A stretch of DNA of 64,000 nt from Adiantum capillus-veneris (lineage: Eukaryota; Streptophyta; Polypodiopsida; Polypodiales; Pteridaceae): NCBI GenBank assembly GCA_014529385.2, contig CM043947.1:123142891-123206890 (forward strand), given 5' to 3'. Made by a program: the position numbers and the translations under genes. The notes beneath the pieces are model-generated. The model was not told the origin of the DNA and did no database searches. It worked only from the letters and a program-made list of their open reading frames with translations. Of the stretch, positions 61,442 through 64,000 are shown piece by piece; positions within the stretch are counted from its first letter, which is position 1; each line of letters starts with the position of its first letter.

Positions 61442-62755
61442 ATGGAAGCAGAGTACGATTCTCTTATCTCTAAAGGTACATGGATACTAACTGAATTACC
61501 TCCTGGTCGTACAACTATCAAATGTAAGTGGGTGTATAAGACAAAAGTAAAAGCAGATGGATCTTTTGACAAGTTCAAGGTGCGTTTAGTTGCAAAAGGT
61601 TACTCCCAAGTAGCTGGTGTTGATTATCAAGAGACTTTTTCACCAGTTGTTCTCATTACAAGTGTTCGAGTTTTATTGGCATTTGCTGTTCAATTTAATT
61701 TAGAAGCTCATCAAATGGATGTGCGAAAAGCTTTTCTTAATGGTGACTTGGAAGAGGAAATTTATATGGAACAACCAGAAGGGTTTGTTATTCCAGGTAA
61801 AGAAGACCTTGTTGCTCAACTCCATAAGGCACTCTATGGTCTCAAACAAGCTTCGCGAGCCTGGTATACAAAATTTGATCTTTTTCTCACCTCTAAAGGA
61901 TTCATCTCTTGCTCTTCAGACCCCAACTTATACATAAAACGCCAAGGTAGCAGTTTTGTGATTCTTGCTCTTTATGTGGATGATATCATCCTTGTTTCCA
62001 ATGATTTGGGATTTCTTCAGCAAGTGAAAAATTTATTGTCTTCTGCATTTGATATGGTTGATCAGGGAGAGATTCACCCGTGTCTTGGCATTCAAATCCA
62101 ACGGAACCGTACAAAAGGTATTTTATTCCTTTGACAGTCAAAGTTTATTACAGATACTATTCAAAAATTTGGTATGAAATCTTCACTTTCAGCCAACACA
62201 CCTTGTCTTGCGAGCTCTACGAAGTACACTTCTGACAATGGTGGTCAACTTGTCACAAATCAACCTTGTGCTAACTTGATTGGATGTCTTTAGTTTGTTG
62301 GCATGAACACTCGTCCTGATATTCTGTTTGCTGCTAATTATCTTGGAAAACATCTTGCATGTCCTTCTCTTAAGCATTGGTTTGCTGCAAAGCGTGTATT
62401 GAAATACTTGAAAGGCACTACAAATTTTGGTTTATTCTATCGATGACAACTCACATTGGATTCTATGCAATCTCTTTCTCTTTTGGGTTACATAGATGCA
62501 GAGTGAGCAAGCTCACATTTATCTATGCGATCTACTAGTGGAAATTGCTTCTTTATAAATGGTTGTCTTGTTTCTTGGACCAGCAAGAAACAACGTTGTG
62601 TTGCAGTTTCTACGACTGAGTCAGAATATGTTGCGGCATCACTTGCAGCTCGTGAGTTGATTTGGCTTCGACAAATGCTGGTTGATATTGGTCACTCTCC
62701 TTTTTCTAGCACACCCTTGCGGTGTTTTGCTATTGTAATAGCTTTGTACATATGA
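61442..62755 (+). pseudogene. Copia reverse transcriptase and truncated RNase H (right-hand element)
   Basis: RT is open from 61442 to 62134: CKWVYKTKVKADG, VRLVAKGYSQVAG, MDVRKAFLNGDLEEEIYM, ALYGLKQASRAWYT and LYVDDIILVSND with both aspartates. After stops, RNase H resumes at 62525 (STSGNCFFING, STTESEYVAASLAARE). It breaks off after SSTPLRC, so the last motifs (Asp-containing CDN.SA and H.R.KHI) are missing, replaced by ~200 bases of unrelated 3' sequence. Confidence 0.85.
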
Positions 62756-62969
62756 CATAGTAATCTTTTAGGTACCATGCACTATGCACACTCCACATTT
62801 GCACATTGTGATCTTTGAGTCACTTTAATATTTGTACATAGATGCACAATTTACTTTCACATCATCATCGCTGGTTCATATTTTCACATTGTATAGGGGC
62901 TTGGGTTTTTCCTTTGAACTCCCCAAGGGTTTTTTCATGCAAAGCTAGAGACCTTTGTTTGAGTGGGGG

Positions 62970-63111
62970 TGTTGGAGCTATATATGGCTCACTCTTCTCA
63001 ACTTGGTCTCACCTATATATTTGTATCTTGTCCTCAATATGAATCAGTCATTGGGAGCGTATATGGTGTGTCTCTTGTCTCGTCTCTCTCTCTTTCTCTC
63101 TACATCTCAAC

Positions 63112-63112
<1 letters not shown>
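62970..63112 (+). repeat. 3' LTR of right-hand copia
   Basis: 143 bp. Outside the (CT)n run only about three bases differ from the 5' copy. The polypurine tract gagtgggggtg sits immediately before it. Confidence 0.93.

Positions 63113-63114
<2 letters not shown>

Positions 63115-63175
<61 letters not shown>
63115..63175 (+). repeat. (CA)n microsatellite
   Basis: About 60 bases directly after the copia 3' LTR. Shorter CA stretches also lie left of the element at 57781-57806. Confidence 0.95.
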
Positions 63176-63177
<2 letters not shown>

Positions 63178-63419
63178 CTCATTCACCCAAAATAAAATTT
63201 TGTTTCCACACATGCTTCATTTGATAAAACAATTAAAATGTAAGTTGCAAGAAAAACTTGGGTGACTAAAGTGAAAAAAAACACCATTCATATTGAATAA
63301 GATTTCTTGAAGATTACAAATATGGGATGCCAATATCAATGTTGATAATGACCCTAGCTATGGGTTGACTAATTTGCACCATTGATAGAAGATTACAAAG
63401 GTGAAAGGCCAATGCTAAG

Positions 63420-63938
63420 AAATCATTCCTCCTCATTTTCGTTGACATTTGATGGTGCCTCATGTTCATCAAGTTTCAACTGACTCTCTTTGGCCCTGAG
63501 AATTATTGCCTTTGGAATCTTCATTTTTTTGAGAATTCATCCACCCTTGGGCTGTCATGCCCAAATGATGCAGCTAGTGTCTTCCTAGAGTTGAGGATCA
63601 TTGATGTTCTCTCTCCAATACTTGTTCCAACAATCCTTGTAAACCTCCACATCACTTGCATCATTCTTCTTTGAAATTGGTGCCCAAATTGTATCTTCAC
63701 TTGAAGATAGGTTGCCGAGTCATTGTTCTAATCAATATCTATTGCTGCCACTCCTAGCCAAAGTGGGTAATTTTCATCACAAAGTTGCACAAGTACAAAG
63801 TCTCCCTTTGCCACATCAAGAGTTGGGTTGAACGCCTCAGCAGGTTTGTTGCACATTGGACCACAATAGTGACCCTCGATTATGTCAAGTACTTCATCTA
63901 GACCATCTTCCGATGGAACTTCAAGAGGATGATCTTGT
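63420..63938 (-). pseudogene. Relic of an unidentified protein-coding sequence
   Basis: Reading leftward from 63938 about 69 codons are open: EQDHPLEVPSEDGLDEVLD, then AFNPTLDVAKGDFVLVQLC with DENYPLWLGVAAIDID and a stop at ~63729. It then continues in another frame with IWAPISKKNDASDVEVYKD and CWNKYWRENINDPQL before further stops. The composition and the Trp/Asp-rich pattern look like real protein. The motif GDFVLVQL..ENYPLWLG suggests a small beta-barrel module. I do not recognise the family; it could be a host gene fragment or a transposon accessory gene. Confidence 0.45.
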
Positions 63939-64000
63939 TCACATATACTCCTTGTCCAGAAGTCATCAAATAAGTGTTTTCACTTTGTCCAGGGTTTTAC

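Larger units (their letters stand above)
57807..63112 (+). mobile_element. Full-length Ty1/copia element with microsatellite LTRs
   Basis: LTRs of 192 and 143 bp, tgttggag to tctcaaca, are almost identical outside a (CT)n run. An initiator tRNA-Met primer site follows the 5' LTR, and gag, protease, integrase, RT and RNase H follow in copia order. The element is 5,306 bp. Flanking bases acaca (left) and aaaca (right) match at four of five, within (CA)-rich DNA, so it probably inserted into a CA microsatellite. Coding is heavily damaged. Confidence 0.93.

Overview
This 64 kb window looks like repeat-dense intergenic DNA from the nucleus of a land plant. No intact host gene was recognised. Evidence for a plant: several LTR retrotransposons whose primer sites match the 3' end of plant initiator tRNA-Met, a chromodomain Ty3/gypsy element, a Ty3/gypsy element with a second RNase H (the plant Tat arrangement), a CACTA (En/Spm) DNA transposon with GT-AG introns, and many long dinucleotide microsatellites. 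The species cannot be fixed from sequence alone. A large, repeat-rich genome such as a fern, lycophyte or gymnosperm fits, but this is an inference.

Layout, left to right. 1-579: short flank. 580-9082: decayed chromodomain Ty3/gypsy element, plus strand, ~1.7 kb LTRs. 9083-11090: repeats, a possible tRNA-like relic and a Ty1/copia gag-like fragment broken by a (GA)n run. 11090-14106 and 19363-20726: two halves of a minus-strand Ty3/gypsy pol, separated by a minus-strand Ty1/copia element (14107-19362). 20732-33490: plus-strand Ty1/copia element with 5-bp target duplications (gtaat). It is split by a 7,045-bp CACTA transposon (24106-31150) with 12-bp terminal inverted repeats and 3-bp target duplications (tgg). 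The CACTA carries a decayed transposase gene, an open TNPA-like gene, hairpin-forming subterminal repeats and what looks like a captured heavy-metal-associated (HMA) domain fragment. 33496-42058: plus-strand Ty3/gypsy element, 5'-truncated, interrupted by a candidate 2-kb solo LTR (34053-36054). It carries an extra sense ORF with a coiled-coil tail downstream of integrase. 42060-43980: microsatellite cluster. 44150-46300: diverged relative of the extra ORF and its LTR. 46300-48863: unassigned. 48864-57012: full-length minus-strand Tat-like Ty3/gypsy element with ~1.15 kb LTRs. 57013-57560: minus-strand chromodomain fragment related to the first element. 57807-63112: plus-strand Ty1/copia element with microsatellite-bearing LTRs. 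63113-64000: (CA)n and a minus-strand relic of an unidentified protein.

Relative ages follow from the nesting. The minus-strand gypsy pol predates the copia at 14-19 kb. The copia at 20-33 kb predates the CACTA. The gypsy at 33-42 kb predates the solo LTR. The chromodomain fragment at 57 kb predates, or was cut by, the Tat-like element. Almost all coding regions carry stops or frameshifts. Several catalytic residues are replaced, often by changes of the G-to-A / C-to-T type expected from cytosine methylation and deamination in silenced repeats. The most complete gene is the TNPA-like gene of the CACTA.
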